Under the pieces are notes generated by a model. It saw only the letters and a program-made list of their open reading frames with translations, searched no databases and was not told the DNA's origin. A DNA stretch of 64,000 nt from Theobroma cacao (taxonomy: Eukaryota > Streptophyta > Magnoliopsida > Malvales > Malvaceae), in contig NC_030853.1 in assembly GCF_000208745.1 (NCBI RefSeq), positions 1,516,619-1,580,618 on the forward strand, read 5' to 3'. Of this stretch, positions 1 through 12,357 are shown piece by piece. The first letter of the stretch is position 1, and each line of letters starts with the position of its first letter. The position numbers and the translations under genes are program-made.

Positions 1-3000
1 TTTTTATTATTAACAGTTAATTAATTATGTTTCTTATCATTTTTTATGTCACGTAATTGTTGATATTTTTGATATTTTATAATAATTATAACATGACATA
101 CTGATATGATAAAATGATATGATTATATAATATTTTTATTTTTCATGTAATTATTTTTTTTTTCTCCCATTCTACCAAAGACGGAGGGAAAGAAAATTAT
201 TTTTTTCGTTCACGTTTCTTTCCTACCAAGCACACACCCATACATGTGGGAATTACGTATCTTGTATGCAGATGAATTTCCAATGAAATGCTAGAATCTA
301 TCTTAGAAGAGTTTAAAAAGCATTGAAAACATTATAGATAATCGTTATGCCTTGCTTGAAAATCCAAACTGCACCTTGTGTATTCATGGTTACAACTTCC
401 AACCTTCTTCGGGTTGGGAAATTTCCTTGGTGGAACATGGAATCTTTATCCCTATTTCCCACCTTTCCATGCCCACACCTTTAGTATTCTTGAAAGTGCG
501 AAAGTGTTCATAGTGGGAAAGGATTGTCTGAGAAGCCAAAGTTCATGTTGTTGCTAATTTGGGATGTCAAATCAAATTACCTAGCAAGTGTTTACGTGAC
601 GGAAGGCTTTTGGTGTATAAATTTAGACCTTCTGAAGAAAAAGAAATGATTGACAATAGCAAAGCAGGAAGAGTAGCGATGTTCATAAATATCTTATAGT
701 CGGATGTTTTATTTTATTTGATTTTATTAAGTAAAATTAAGATATTTTATAATCAAATTCTAATAATAAAACTCGTCATAAGTTTATATAATGATTTTAA
801 AATATGTAATTATAAATAATAATTTTTAATATTAAAATATATTATTTTTATTTATAAATTTTTTATAATTATTTTACACATGATTTTGAATTTTGATTTT
901 AATAATATTTTATGAACATCAAATGTGTTTTTACTAGAATTGGGCATCCATGCAGTTGAAAACCGCCTAACTGATGGTTTCGACCAAAAATGATTCGATC
1001 AATCGGTTCGATTGATGAGTTGGTTGATTAGCTTGATTGAGGAATTCTTCCCTCGACATTGATCAAATAACCGACCCCTATATTCTTTTTTTATTATTAT
1101 TAATACAAGAGAGGAAATTACATATGTAACCCCCTAATTAATTTCATCAACCTTTCCTACTCATCTTTTATTTTTGGCTCTTGGCCCTTTGGCCAAAATG
1201 ACGTCATTTGGCACTTTAATATAAATAAAAAAAATGGAAAATTGTCTATTTTACAGTGGAAATGATTTTATCGTGAAAAATGATATTCTATTAATGAAAT
1301 CAAGTTAAATAATATTAAGTTGTATCTTATATTATAAGTTATTCTTAATCAATAATCTTATAACTTATTTGCCCTAATGGTCCCAACATTCCAACATTAT
1401 TCTTTCCTTTCAACATAATTCAATTGAAACCTTGGTATCGACTAAACCAATCATTCAAATTAACAAAATAATTATGCTTTTATGAACAATTAGGGAAAGA
1501 ATAAAAAAGATCCACAAGATACATATTTTTGTCATGCATTCATTTAACAAAATATATTAACTTCACGCTTAAATATTTTTTTATAATTAATAGCCAAATA
1601 AACATGCAACAAAAGCTAAACATGCTTATAATCTCTACACTTTTATTGGTAGTGTATTTAATAATATAATAATTTAATTAATTATGAGTGATAATGATTT
1701 TTTTAAGTTTTTATAATAGGTAATATCTTCTTCCAATGTATTAGAAATCATCAAATTAATTGCCAATTAATGTATTTAACACAAGAATATTATTATAATA
1801 ATATTTTAATTAACCTTAAAAATGCCTTCTAGCTTGCCTTAATTTTTTTTTTTTTGTGTTAAGTAGATCAATATTACAAAATCAAGAAATTTGATAACAA
1901 GTACCTTAAAAGTGCTATTTAAAGTTATTATATTAACTAACATTTTTTAAATATATTAAAATTATCATATTAATTACTTACAAAAGATAAAAAAAATTTA
2001 ATTAATTATAACTATTATATTTAATATAAAAAATTATTATAATATAATATTTTAATTAATTTTAAAAGTATCATACCTAGATAAATGAGAGTAAGATGCC
2101 ACTTTTTGTAGGATGGGATAGAGTAAACAGTAGTTGTTACTTTTTGTTTTCCTATCAATTATTATAATATAGCAATAAAATAATGAATGAAGGAATCCTA
2201 CTCACCTGAGAAAGCAAAAAAGAAAAGAAAAGAGTGGACCACTTGTCACATTTATAATTTATATTAATATATATATATAATAATTTCAATTAAGGCTGAA
2301 CAAATGTAAATCAAACCAAACAATCAAACTAAAGTGAAATGAGTTTGATTTTTTCAATTCGGTTAGTTTAATTTTTTAAATAATTTAATTATTAAAATTA
2401 ATTTGGTTCGATTTCGATTAAAAAAATTTCTAACCTAATTAACCGAATTTAAGTAAGAGTATTATAGAGATTTTGCATGAAAAATAAATCTTAAATCTAA
2501 TATCTTCTCCTCTTTAGTTCCTCTTTAATTATATGAGTATTCACCTTATTTATTATTATTATTTTTAATATTTTTATAGTATTAATTTATTAAAAAAATA
2601 CTACATAAATAAATATATACAAACAAAAAAAAATTGTCAAAGTTCAGTTTTTGGAAACTGAATTGAACTAACTGAATTAGTTTAGTTTCGATTAGTTCAA
2701 TTATTTGTATAATTCGATTTGATTTCGATTATTTTTAAATATGAATTTAGTTAATTTAATTATTAGATATTCAAAATCGAACTAACTGAAATAACCACCC
2801 TTAATCCCAACCTAAGATGCCTCCCAACTTTCCAACTAGAAAGGTCAAATTATGGGTTATTTTTATCAATTCCCTAAATTAGGCTGAATATTCTTTGACT
2901 GACATTTTATGTTAATTTTAATTAAAAAAATTTGATTATTCTCAAAATTAGATTGAAATCAAAACTTTGTGGATCAAGTTTAATTGCAATTTGTCTTAGA

Positions 3001-4640
3001 ACTTTCAAAATCATGCATAAAATAGAGTACATGTGCTTTAACTTTGCCTTAACTCCCTTTTTTTTTCTTCTTTTTAAATTGAAAGAAATTTTTTTTAAAA
3101 TTTAATGTGTCAATAAAAAAAGAAAAGTATCAATGATGGCATAAAGTGATATAACTTACAAAATTCCTCTTTGTAACATGTTTTGCATATAATTATTTTT
3201 TTTCACATTTTTCACTCATAGAAAAGAGTTCGAGTTTTAAAATAAAGCTGATTAATTAACGAGCGTTTATAAGTATTTACTAAAATTAGCTAAATTGCTA
3301 TTTAAAAAAATTCTTGTAATCACTAGTGGATCATTATAAAAAAAACCATTATAAAAACTCTTTAATTAGCTTAATTTGTAAGTTCATTTGTCTCAACATA
3401 AATCGTTTTAAGTTTGAATCTTACTAGTAATACTTGATTGATATTAATCTTGAATACATAATATTTATAAAATATGATACATTTTTCAATATTTAAAAAA
3501 TTCAACAAATTATCTATCTTGAATTCTGCATACTAAAAAAAATTACTCTGTTGTTATTATTATTGTAAAAATTATTTATATTTTTGTTTTTTAAAAACAT
3601 TTTAATTGATTAAAATTTTAAAATTTATTATAAAAATCTCGTATTTAAATTATAAAAAAAACAAAATGAGTTACTTTTGTTAGGTAGAGCAAGACTTAAT
3701 AAATATTAATTAATTATTATGTTTATGATTTATTAAGAATATTTTTTATTTTTCAAAAAAATTATTTTTAATTTATTCAATTATAAATATAAATTACATC
3801 CGAATATTTGATGTAATTACGTGATTCTGTATTCAAATAGCGAACGTAAAGAAATCGAGTTCTCTTTCCAAATAAAAAATATATATTTTTATTTATTTTA
3901 ATGAAAATTTTGGACTTCGATAAATTAGTCATCATTCAAAATCTAAATACTAAATAATTAGGTAATAAAGCGGGCACCTTCCGTCGACAACCCGTTTTAC
4001 CGACCGGTCGTAGCAGCAAGACCAACCTTTAATCCCAAGCGCTCTTTGTCTCACTCTCCAGCAAGTGGGATTACTTTGCAACGTGGCATCAAAATGAAGA
4101 AGCGTGCACCTCAACCACTTAGTCCGGTTTTCAGTTAAAATCATTCCATTTTTTTAAATGACGTTGCCAGAGCCATGTTTTGATCCTTCCACTCCTTGTA
4201 TTAGTTGCGCTCGGGAATCAACTGGCTTTAGTTATCTTTGAAGTGGAAATAGTAATTTGAACATGATTAAGACGAAAGTCAGTGTTCTAATTCAAGTTTT
4301 TAACGTTAATTACACTGACAGGACTTCCCAGATATACCTTTCAAAGTTTCTCCTTTCGAGTTTTAATATGTTTTTCGTCTGAGTCAGAGGGTGGCACAGT
4401 ATCTGAAGATTGCTTAACTTTCAGTTTAAACAAAAACAAAAATAAATAAAGCAAAATTATTAGTGAAAAAAGAGAGAAAAGAATAAGAAAACCGAGAAGA
4501 GAATCTAAAGGATTCTTTTCTTATTCCAAGCTCTTGACAGTTACTGCTCTATGCACGATTCCCTCTCAAATTCAAGCTCTAGATAAACAACGTATATCGA
4601 CCATCAAATTTGCTTCATCCGCACATCCCATGTGATATTT
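1..4640. other. AT-rich intergenic region upstream of the first gene
   Basis: No coding region that I can support. The sequence is strongly AT-rich with many short homopolymers. It contains one copy of a dispersed repeat at 2291-2803, listed separately. The stretch at about 3960-4140 is clearly more GC-rich and carries a short minus-strand open frame with no recognisable domain; it is more likely part of the promoter-proximal region of the gene starting at 4997. The stretch 230-680 is less AT-rich than its surroundings but I recognise nothing in it. Confidence 0.6.
2291..2803 (+). repeat. Dispersed repeat, copy 1 (possible non-autonomous TIR element)
   Basis: About 510 bp, closely similar along its whole length to 10429-10957 in the same orientation. 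Shared blocks include AACCGAATTTAAGTAA, TCTTTAATTATATGAGTAT and repeated CGGTT/AACCG-type motifs. The ends are complementary: it opens with TAAGGCTGA and closes with CCACCCTTA, whose reverse complement is TAAGGGTGG. There is no coding capacity. I infer a MITE-like element but cannot assign a superfamily. Confidence 0.6.
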
Positions 4641-4996
4641 TTCAAATATTTTTATTCATTCAAAGACCCTTCAACATTCAAAGCTTTTAGCTTTGAGAAA
4701 ACCAAGGCTCAAGTTTTTTGCAGGTTCCATGGTTTTGGAGCCAGAACGAGGTAATATCTTTTTATTTTTTTTAAGTTTTTGATGTTGGGTTTTGAAGCAA
4801 ATTGGTTTTAGTGAACTGGGTTTTGTTTTTGCTTTATATTCCTGTTGTTTTATTTGATCTCTGTTGGTAACTGGGACAGGATAAAAGTTGGGTTTTTTCG
4901 TTTTTGGGGTGTTTTCCAGGGAGGATTTGGGGTATTTCTGAGATGGGATTATAGTGAATTTTGTGGAGATCTGGAAGGTGAGTAGTTAGCAGCAAT

Positions 4997-7583
4997 ATGG
5001 AGCCTCCAAAGGGATTTTTGGCTACTTTGTGGAACTTTATATGCTTTCTACCTTACTTCATTGGCTTGCTGTTTTTAGGCACAATCAAAGGTGGGTGCCT
5101 TAAAATTGTTTTTCTTATTTTGAGTTGTTTTTCTTCTTTCTTGTTCCATAAATTGGTACTTTGAGGATTTAAATTCTAAGGAAATATGTTCAATTTGAAT
5201 GTGATCTAGGTGCAAAATGATACCTTTCATCTAGAGCTTCTTTGTTTAAATTAAATTTATGTTTTACTAGTTATTGTTAGTTTTTCCTTTGTGATCTGAA
5301 AATTATTTTTATCTGTAGAACAGCATTTGTTAGCAATCAATGAAAAAGATATAAAGGCTTTAGGGTTAATCCAGCTTGGTTCCTTTTTTTTGTAAACTTT
5401 TCCTTTCTAGGCATTTGCTAATGGTAGTTTCTCTGCTTGATAAGATGTAAAATCCATTCCTGATACTGGTGTTTGAGGTTTTCTGTTTCGAGAAAATAGA
5501 ATGGCATTTTAGTTATCAAATGCAATGCATTTTGCATTTGGTCTGTATACACCTACTAACAATGAAGCATCAGCATCAAACTAAACAATTCAAACCTTCT
5601 ACTGCACTATATCTTCAGGAATCATTTTCTGCGCACCAATATGTCTTATCATGACAGTTGGAAACTCATCTATCATATTGGGCCTTCTGCTGTTTCATTT
5701 TTACTGGACTTGTTATAGCGTTGTGAGGTGATCTTCTTGACCTTTGACTTTTCCATTTGCTTTGCCTTATTATTACATTATTGTATTTTGTTTCTTATTC
5801 TGTTAATTCTTTACTGGGCAGAGCTAAACTATTAGGGCCAGTTTTGAAGCTCCTTATCTGCGTATGCCTACCAGTTTTATTGATATTATGGGTCGTGGTT
5901 GCCATTGTTGGAAGTATTATAGGGGGGATATTATACGGCTTTCTTTCACCAATATTTGCCACTTTTGATGCTGTAGGAGAAGGAAAGACTAATGTGTTTT
6001 TCCACTGTTTTTATGTATGTCTTAGGTATCCTTGTTCTGATAATCTTTTTACATGTGTTAACTTCTCTTGTTCTAGTATCTTCGGAGGGAGACTTATATA
6101 TTGCTCTGCTTGCAGGATGGTACTTGGAGCACTATCAAGGGAAGCTTCACTTTTGTCAGGGATTTCAATGATGTTTGTTTCCATTCCTTCACCTCATATA
6201 TGGAAGAGTTGCAACAGAAAGAGCCTCCAAATGGAAAATACTATGAGATCAGGTAGATATGCTGTTCTTGCTGCCTGTTTTAAGTCTTGTTGCTGTCATT
6301 GGCCAAGAGAATCATTTATGCCTTGATCATGTAACCCTCAGCAACCCAGATAATGAGTTTTGAATTAACTGACAGCCCATTAACTTATAACTTTAAGGCC
6401 TTGCATCATTCTATTCCTTCATAATTGATTTGTTGCTTTTAAACTTCCTCAATTTTTATGCCTATTATACCTAAAATGCTTAGGATCACAGACAAGATTC
6501 TCCCACTATCAGTAGTCAATAAGTTGATTCTTTTTTTTTTTTTGAGTTCCCTGGTGTTTTTCACTCATGGAGTCAAGCAAATGCATTATAGATTCTATTG
6601 CTAAGAAATTAGATCAAGTAAATTCTCTTGTCCAGACTTTGTTGGTGGCTGCATCTGGCTAGTTCCCAAATTTATTTGATCATTTAGGTAACTTACAAAG
6701 AAGAGATGGTGTTATGAAAATATTCCCTTATTTGTGATGATAATTGTTTGTAATGCTCTAGCAATAGCGTATGCTATATGTTTTCAGTTCCTCAAAGACA
6801 GAGATTTGTACAAAAAACTGATAATTTTTACCTTTAACTGCTATAAATACTAAATGGTTCATTAGAAATGCTATATGGGTAAAATTAATAAAAAGATAAT
6901 TGTGGTTTTCAAAGTATAGATACAACAAGTATTGTCCACGAGCTAGTTTGTTTAAATTTTATATTGTAGAAGGTAGAAAGCCAATTATGAATGAAGAGAG
7001 TTTGACAAGTGTGCTTGCAATTTAGGTTTCTATACGGCAAGGCAGTTAAAAGCTTTGTGGGAGGTTTTTTTTTTTTTCCAAAAAATAATTCCCTTTTTGT
7101 TGACTGAGTTTCCATGAACTTCATTGCAGATTTCTTTATCTTCCTCTAGCTCTTATAGCTGCAGTGCTTGGTTTTATGGTTGATTTGCCAGTGATTTCAC
7201 TTATTGCCCTATGGAAAAGTCCTTACATGCTCTTTAAGGGGTGGAATAGATTATTTCATGACCTTATAGGTCGAGAAGGCCCTTTCTTGGAGACAATATG
7301 CGTACCATTTGCAGGCCTTGCAATCTTACTCTGGCCACTGGCTGTTGTTGGGGCAGTGTTGGGCTCGATGGTCTCTAGTATCTTCCTTGGTGCCTATGCA
7401 GGGGTGGTTGTTTATCAGGTTTATATCTTTTTCATAGTTTTTGTGCCTTTGCTAAGTCTTCTGACAAAATATTGTTGTCTATTAATTTTCATTTGAATAG
7501 GCATGTGGAAGTTCATCAATACAGCATATAACTTGAGTTTAGAAGTTCACATGCTTGGTTTGGAAACAAAACTTCAAATCTCC

Positions 7584-7632
<49 letters not shown>

Positions 7633-9414
7633 GTTATTGTTTTTATTATTATTATTATTACTTGAAATGGTTCCATTTTTTTTCTCTGATGATATTTTCA
7701 TTTTGAGATTTCATTGACTACCGAGTGAAGTTATGCATGTGATTTTCACCAGAAGCGAATGGTGCAATCAGTGATTGTGTTGGCTCCTATTAATTGTTGT
7801 TTAATCATCAATGATTCCACTTAATCTTGGAATTTGGAATTTATTGTTCCTTGTCTGAGGTTTTTTTCTTGAATTCACCCAGGTGTTCTAGATTAATGGC
7901 TCCTTTTTTATTCCACTATGTTAGACACCATGGGATCACATTAGACCTACACCCATGTCTTTCTTATCCTTATTTCCATTCAAAATATAACTTGATTTTG
8001 TGGGGTTTGGGTTGCAGGGGTCCTCATTTTGGTTTGGGCTTTGTTACATTGTCGCTTCCGTGTCCATCTATGATGAATACAGCAACGATGTCCTTGACAT
8101 GCCAGAAGGATCTTGCTTTCCCAGGTTATATTCTGCACTAATAATTTGTTATAGTGATATATACGGCTTGATAAATTTTACAAGTTTTCTTTTATAAACA
8201 GGCCTCAGTATCGTAGAAACAAAAAGGAATCCACCCGTAGTGCAAGCTCGTTCACAAATTCTGACTCCTTCAAACCTCATCCTCCTGCTCGTGCTAACTC
8301 ACTTACAAATACAAGGATTGATTTGAAGCCACTTGAGGTGAGGTTTGTGTGTGTGGATGTTTCCATTTGGAATAAAACCAGTATTTCCTTGTATGCATCT
8401 AATGGTTCTTTGATACTAAATTTCGAAGATATTCATATTTTAAGGAGTTAATTAATAGTCAGGTGCTAAATAAAAGTTTGTTTATGATTAATGTAGCTAC
8501 TTGAGGGCTTATTTAAGGAGTGCAGCCGCCATGGGGAAAAAATGGTTTCTGAAGGGCTTATAACTCCTAAAGACATTGAAGATGCCAAGTCTAGCAAGGG
8601 AAGTAGTGTCGTCAGCATAGGCTTACCAGCTTATTGCCTTCTTCAGGCACTCTTGCGCTCTGTGAATGCCAATAAATCTGGCATATTGTTGAGTAAGTAA
8701 ATGTGTTTCCTCTTTCGTAGCCCTTCCAAAAATATGTTTCTTATTAAAGAGATTTATTATACTTGTTACAAACTTTCAAATGGCTTTAACAGCATGTAAA
8801 GAATTGCTTTTATGTAGGTGATAATACTGAAATAACAGCCACAAACAGACCAAAAGACACCTTCTTTGATTGGTTTCTTAACCCCTTTTTGATACTAAAG
8901 GAGCAAATCAAAGCAGAGAATCTTTCCCTGGAAGAAGAGGATTACTTAGGCAAATTAGTTTTGCTGTCTGGTGATCCTGAAAGGTTGAAGATTTCAAATA
9001 TTGGCTCTCCACCTGAATCTGAGCGTAAGCGAGCTGAACTTGATGCATTAGCCCGAAGGTGAGAATGCAGCTAATTTATTTATTTATTTTCCTTTTTGAT
9101 GCTTCTACCACGCTTGGTAAGTTAACCACATCATTTCCACCTCATAATAAAGGTTACGAGGCATCACCAAATCTGTGTCAAGGTATCCGACTTACTGGCG
9201 ACATTTTGCAAATCTTGTCAGCACACTATCTGAGGATCTGGCCAAAAAGAATCATGACAGCAGCAGATTGAGCAACGGGGCTCAACCAATTCGGAGAACA
9301 AAGAGTGCCCTTGCCCGGATATTTAGCAATAAATCTTTCAAGCAGAATGCAAGTTACAACATGTCTATCCAAGAATCAGGATCAGTTATTGCTAGGGATA
9401 TAGAAATTGTATGA
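4997..9414 (+). CDS. Multi-pass membrane protein, At3g27390 family
   Basis: Ten exons by my splicing: 4997-5090, 5619-5727, 5822-6014, 6116-6252, 7130-7418, 8018-8124, 8202-8337, 8497-8692, 8818-9058 and 9183-9414. All introns are GT-AG, and the frame closes at 1734 nt (577 residues), close to the roughly 590 residues usual for the family. The start MEPPKGFLATLWNFICFLPY is the conserved family N-terminus. Hydrophobic helices fill exons 1-3 and exon 5, including the motif YGFLSPIFATFDAVGEGK. Exon 6 reads SIYDEYSNDVLDMPEGSCFP. The C-terminal half is soluble and ends with a basic, serine-rich tail. The biochemical role is unknown; older plant annotations call the family steroid-receptor-like without experimental support. 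A leader intron (about 4752-4919) is likely. The frame is intact, so this appears to be a functional gene. Confidence 0.93.
7585..7661. repeat. (ATT)n microsatellite in an intron
   Basis: About 16 uninterrupted TTA/ATT units, then a short TTG/TTT interruption and six more units. It sits in the intron between exons 5 and 6 of the membrane-protein gene. The open frames it creates on both strands (poly-Tyr, poly-Asn) are artefacts. Confidence 0.95.
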
Positions 9415-10428
9415 TGTAGGATGTCAATATTTTGTCCATAATTATTTTTGCATATTGGTCCGAATGCAATGGCCTGCAGTTTTAAAGTTTTGGGTTTATG
9501 TTCATTTCAAATCCTTAATGCTTTGGAATGTTTTGGCATACAAGCACAAGTAACCATCCACGGCTACTAGCCTAGTTTCTCAATCACGAAACTAGAAAGC
9601 AGTAGGTAAGAAACCAAGGTGGTTCAGAAAAACAAACATAGTTGGACCAATTACATGGACTTGGTTGCTTCACTGCAAATTCCTGATAGTTCCAAGTGTT
9701 GAATACTGCATTATTAACTTGAATTTTTGGTATAGAAGTCTGTAGTCGTGTGTGTCTTAACCCTTTGTACTTTCTAGCATCAAATCATATTGAGATTCAT
9801 TACTTGTAAGTCAAATCTACTGAGGACTATAAAGGTCTCAGCAACTCTTAGTTTTGTTTTTGCTAAAATGACAAAATAACCTCTTGAATGAAGTATATTT
9901 TTATCGTATCTAATTAACTTTTATTTATTTATTTATTTATTTATATTCAATTGAGTCTTGATTTTTTTTATTTACTTAAATTCTTATTTTGTAACAAAAT
10001 TGTAATGTTATTTTCAATGATAATTGTCACTCGGGGAATTGTAAAATTGGACGTGACATATAGACTAAATACAATAAGAATTAATGATGTGGAGTTTTTT
10101 GTGATGTGACATGTCATGTTAACAATCACAATCAAAATTGATGATGTAATGTATCATGTCAGTAATTTATGCATATAGAAAGTGATAATTATCATTGAGA
10201 ATAATGTATGTTATTTTTACCATATGAGATAATGGTTCAATTAAGTAAAATAAAAAAAAAAAAGAGCTCAATCGGGTATAAATAAATAAAAAGAAACTTG
10301 TTTAGATAATTTAATTGTAAGAATGTATATAGTGCATGAGTTTTTTTATTATTTAACTTTTATTTTTCTTTAGGTAAACATTGAATCGGTTGATTTATTC
10401 AAAAAAGAATTTCTCTTCAACTACTGCC
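9415..10428. other. 3' flank and AT-rich spacer
   Basis: The first few hundred bases are presumably the 3' UTR of the membrane-protein gene. After that the DNA is AT-rich and contains a (TTTA)n stretch at about 9925-9945. I see no gene here. Confidence 0.5.
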
Positions 10429-10957
10429 TTTAGGGGTGAGTAAATGTAAATCGAACCGAACAATTGAACTGATCCGAAATGAGTTCGGTTAGTTCGGTTC
10501 TCTAGATAATTTAGTTAGGATAGTTCAGTTATTAAAATTAATTCAATTCGGTTTCAGTTAAAATTTTTTTTAACTAAACTAATCGAATTAACCGAATTTA
10601 AGTAAAAGTATTATGAAAATTTTACATGAAAAATAAATCCTAAACTTAATTTCTTTTCCTCTTTAGTTTCTCTTTAATTATATGAGTATCTATCTTATTT
10701 ATTATAATTTTTTATTAACATTTTTAATATTTTTGTAATATTAATTTATTAAAAAATACAACATAAATAAATATATATAAACAAAAAAATATAAAAAATT
10801 TATCAAGTTCGGTTTTTCAAAACCAAATTAAACTAACCGAATTAGTTTAATTATTTGTATAATTCATTTCGATTTCGATTATTTTTAAATATAAATTTAA
10901 TTAATTCAATTATTAAATATTCAAAATTAAATTAACCGAAATAACCGTATACCCTTA
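10429..10957 (+). repeat. Dispersed repeat, copy 2, with possible 6-bp target duplication
   Basis: Second copy of the repeat at 2291-2803. It opens TTTAGGGGTGAG and closes ATACCCTTA, so the ends are partly complementary. ACTGCC stands on both sides (10423-10428 and 10958-10963), which fits a target-site duplication. It lies just upstream of the phytocyanin gene and may form part of its promoter region. Confidence 0.6.
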
Positions 10958-11000
10958 ACTGCCGTCTATTGCCCCCGTCAAAAGTAACCTACTCTTACCC

Positions 11001-11625
11001 ATGGTCACAAGAACCACTCTTCTACTACCAATGTCACATGTCTTCCAGGGTTTTTTTTTTTTTTTTGTTACTGAAAAGTGTCCAAAAAGCTTAGCCAATG
11101 GCTTCCAAACACTGTCATTTTCAGTGATCCTTCTGTTTTCTCTGCAACATTCCTCAGTCTCTTCCTTGGAGTTCCAAGCTGGTGGCAGCAAAGGCTGGGT
11201 TGTCCCTCCTGAAAATGACACCAAAATCTACAATGAATGCGCTTCAGATAACAGATTCCAGATTGGTGATACCACCCGTAAGTAAAAAACAAGGATAGTT
11301 AACTGTTAAATTTTAAATCGTATCATCATTCTGCATTTTCATAGTTCTGATTTTTTAGTGTTTTTGTGCAGGTTTTAAGTTTAGAAAGGACTCAGTAATG
11401 GAGGTGGTTGAGAAGGATTATAAGAACTGCAATTCGACACAGCCCAAGTTCTTCTCCAACAATGGGAACTCAGTTTTTACTTTGGATCATGCAGGGACAT
11501 TTTACTTCATTAGTGGAGCTTCCGGGCACTGTGAGAGGGGACAGAGGATGGTTGTAAGGGTGATGTCTCCTCAGGAATCTCTGCCTACTTCCCCTGCTGC
11601 AGATTCCATGTTAGGGGTTTTGTAG
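11001..11625 (+). CDS. Early nodulin-like phytocyanin, apparent frameshift at the start
   Basis: Two exons: up to 11277 and 11372-11625. The phytocyanin domain is intact: FQAGGSKGWVVPP, NRFQIGDTTRFKF, then YKNCNST and SGASGHCERGQRM, with the two Cys of the usual disulfide. The copper-ligand histidine expected ahead of the first of these Cys is replaced (SVMEVVEKDY), so this is an early nodulin-like type unlikely to bind type I copper. The exon 1/2 junction is the usual phytocyanin intron position. Family members begin with a short signal peptide. The ATG at 11098 is in the right place but reads out of frame and stops within ten codons; one extra base near 11107 would join it to a good signal peptide. 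The only in-frame ATGs are upstream (11001, 11031) and read through a poly-T run. The C-terminal tail is short, with no clear GPI signal. Confidence 0.8.
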
Positions 11626-11964
11626 CTGGTCTTTATTACCATTTCAGTTTGTTTTCTCCTATGTTGCTTCTAATCATTTCCAACAGTTTGCTTGTATATA
11701 AAATGTTAATGCATGTTCTTTACATGTCCCTTTCTTGTAACCAGAACCAGATGATGGTTTTGGCAAGATATTTCATTTCATATTCAGTGAAAAGACAAAA
11801 AATACAAAGCAGCACCAATTTGAGATGGGATTCATTCATCATCAAAAGCATCAATGCCAAGAGATTCTTGGCATTCAAGTATAGTATTTATAGCCAATGA
11901 TCACTTCACTTGCATAAATGTTTGAAAATCTTATTTAAAGCTAAATTTATTCCGAATTTGGAAA

Positions 11965-12357
11965 ATGCCATGCCAACCCTTGGCAAACTCCTACTTCTAC
12001 GAAAAGGCAATGTGCATACTTGCATGGAAACTCTTTCTTCCTGAGGAAGAGTTGAGCCTTGACCACCCAGCTGCCAATCCACCTATCCCAGATAAGGGCC
12101 CACCTCTGAAGCTCATGCCCCCAACACTGACAGTTGCAGCAGAACATGACTGGATGAGAGACCGGGCTTTTGCTTACTCAGAGGCGCTTCGGAAGGTAAA
12201 TGTTGATGCGCCTGTTCTTGAATACAAGGATGCAGTTCACGAATTTGCAAACCTTGACATGCTTCTAAAGACCCCTCAGGCTCAGGCCTGCGCCGAGGAC
12301 ATTGCCATCTGGGTAAAAAAGTACTTCTCATTTCGAGGTCAGGAGTTCTCTTACTAA
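11965..12357 (+). pseudogene. Carboxylesterase (CXE11-type) last-exon fragment
   Basis: An open frame of 130 codons matches the C-terminal part of plant alpha/beta-hydrolase carboxylesterases of the CXE11 type. It contains AEHDWMRDRA with the catalytic Asp and DAVHEFA with the catalytic His, and ends EFSY. Homology seems to begin around the LANSYFYEKAMC segment near 11983. The N-terminal two thirds of the enzyme (oxyanion HGGG motif and the nucleophile GXSXG), expected in a protein of about 460 residues, are not found anywhere upstream in this window. Without the nucleophile it cannot be an active esterase. The reading frame is undamaged, so it is either a recent truncation or an exon of a gene broken by rearrangement. 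It lies in the same block as PGAP1, its neighbour in Arabidopsis. Confidence 0.75.

Noticed and set aside
3950..4144. Minus-strand 64-codon frame in a GC-richer patch
   Set aside because: No domain, no start context and no splice partners; more likely promoter-proximal DNA.
7503..7706. Open frames rich in Tyr or Asn on both strands
   Set aside because: Created by the ATT microsatellite in an intron.
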